Shown here piece by piece: positions 63,545 to 64,000 of a stretch of DNA of 64,000 nucleotides. The DNA lies in contig JBAJFG010000604.1 in NCBI GenBank assembly GCA_037903475.1, positions 1,598,001-1,662,000 on the forward strand, in the 5' to 3' direction. A program made the translations under genes and the position numbers. Position 1 is the first letter of the stretch. Each line of letters begins with the position of its first letter. Source of the stretch: Ancylostoma caninum. Lineage: Eukaryota; Nematoda; Chromadorea; Rhabditida; Ancylostomatidae. The notes under the pieces were generated by a model that searched no databases, was not told the DNA's origin, and was given only the letters and a program-made list of their open reading frames with translations.

Positions 63545-64000
63545 GTATTATCTCAGCTCATGTATTTGTTGGTTAGACAGAGTTCTGGGCACAGCATAGG
63601 TCACCACAGTTTATTCATAGTTATTTTGTGATTTTGTTCATAATAAGTTTTTCAAAAACTGGATCGTTCTGCAGTGAGGCTTCTCCTGCAGGCGTCAACA
63701 TCCCGGTGTTCCACATTTCCAGCCGGTGGAGCTGCTGACGAAGTGCAGTTCTGATCTCCTCATCAGTGTTTGAGAGATCTCGCCCCTCCGCGCTTTGTAT
63801 AGTGTGATTGTGCGACGCTTCGCTAGGCGGCTTCCACGTTGTGGCAGTTTTCGTGGTGGAATGTGGCCCCAATCCGCTCGTTTTTTATTTTTGCTTTATC
63901 CCGTAACGTAGCTTTGCAGTGTGCATGCTGGGTGCTGGTCGTGCCACAACCATTAGCGTAGGTGTACTTGGAGGTCGTTCAATTCATCTTTTTCCAAAGA
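63545..64000 (+). other. Start of unc-80 intron 35
   Basis: Begins GTATTA. Apart from the antisense open frame at 63621-63882, I see no exon up to the edge. Confidence 0.7.
63621..63882 (-). other. Minus-strand open frame with stop and AATAAA, unknown
   Basis: Translation downward from about 63882 contains TDEEIRTALRQQLHRLEMWN, then TGMLTPAGEASLQNDPVFEK, and ends NKITK with a stop at about 63621-63623; AATAAA follows within about 10 bases. The predicted helices and the stop plus poly(A) signal look like the 3' end of a gene or retrocopy lying antisense in unc-80 intron 35. No family recognised; no acceptor is obvious at its start. Confidence 0.35.

Overview
The window is animal nuclear DNA, most likely from a nematode and probably a clade V (strongylid or hookworm-like) worm. 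The evidence is short introns with TTTTCAG-type acceptors, GTAAGT/GTGAGT donors, Tc1- and mariner-like elements, and one gene whose exons read as nematode UNC-80. There are no bacterial operons, no CRISPR array and no rRNA, and I recognised no tRNA. The species call is inference.

The only gene I can firmly name is unc-80, on the + strand. It runs from 30617 to past the right edge. I resolved 35 coding exons (30617-63544) by reading frame, splice sites and remembered similarity to UNC80 proteins. They give about 4.09 kb of coding sequence, about 1,360 residues, which is the N-terminal 40% or so of a protein that exceeds 3,000 residues in animals. UNC-80 is a large HEAT-like scaffold of the NALCN/NCA sodium-leak channel complex with UNC-79. 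The exon carrying the initiator ATG lies upstream of 30617 and was not identified. All exon phases agree except one junction (59255 to 60167), where no canonical donor keeps the frame. Two introns use GC-AG donors and three use AAG acceptors.

Layout: 1-30.6 kb is gene-poor upstream DNA. It holds a hAT-type MITE (142-382), nested palindromes (1.7-2.5 kb), a non-LTR retrotransposon remnant (4.2-5.0 kb), a 1.4-kb Tc1-type foldback element (6992-8395), a cluster of inverted motifs (14.55-15.27 kb), a long (TA)n tract (20.84-20.95 kb), GC-rich islands (24.4-25.0 and 26.87-27.24 kb), a perfect hairpin (26806-26850) and two abutting MITEs (29257-29900). Exons 1-2 lie at 30.6-30.8 kb. A 15.4-kb intron follows, with a mariner-length element (33122-34395), a decayed mariner transposase (39.2-39.7 kb), a miRNA-sized hairpin (41643-41716) and a TTAA-flanked MITE (44705-45017). 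Exons 3-35 are packed into 46.2-63.5 kb. Introns there carry further mariner-type MITEs, a twofold 260-bp repeat, a fourfold 50-85 bp repeat, and three short open frames that could be nested exons or transposon debris.

I found no evidence of a new multi-gene system. The points most worth checking are the splice-site irregularities of unc-80, a frame-preserving optional exon (57510-57690), the nested open frames and the hairpins.
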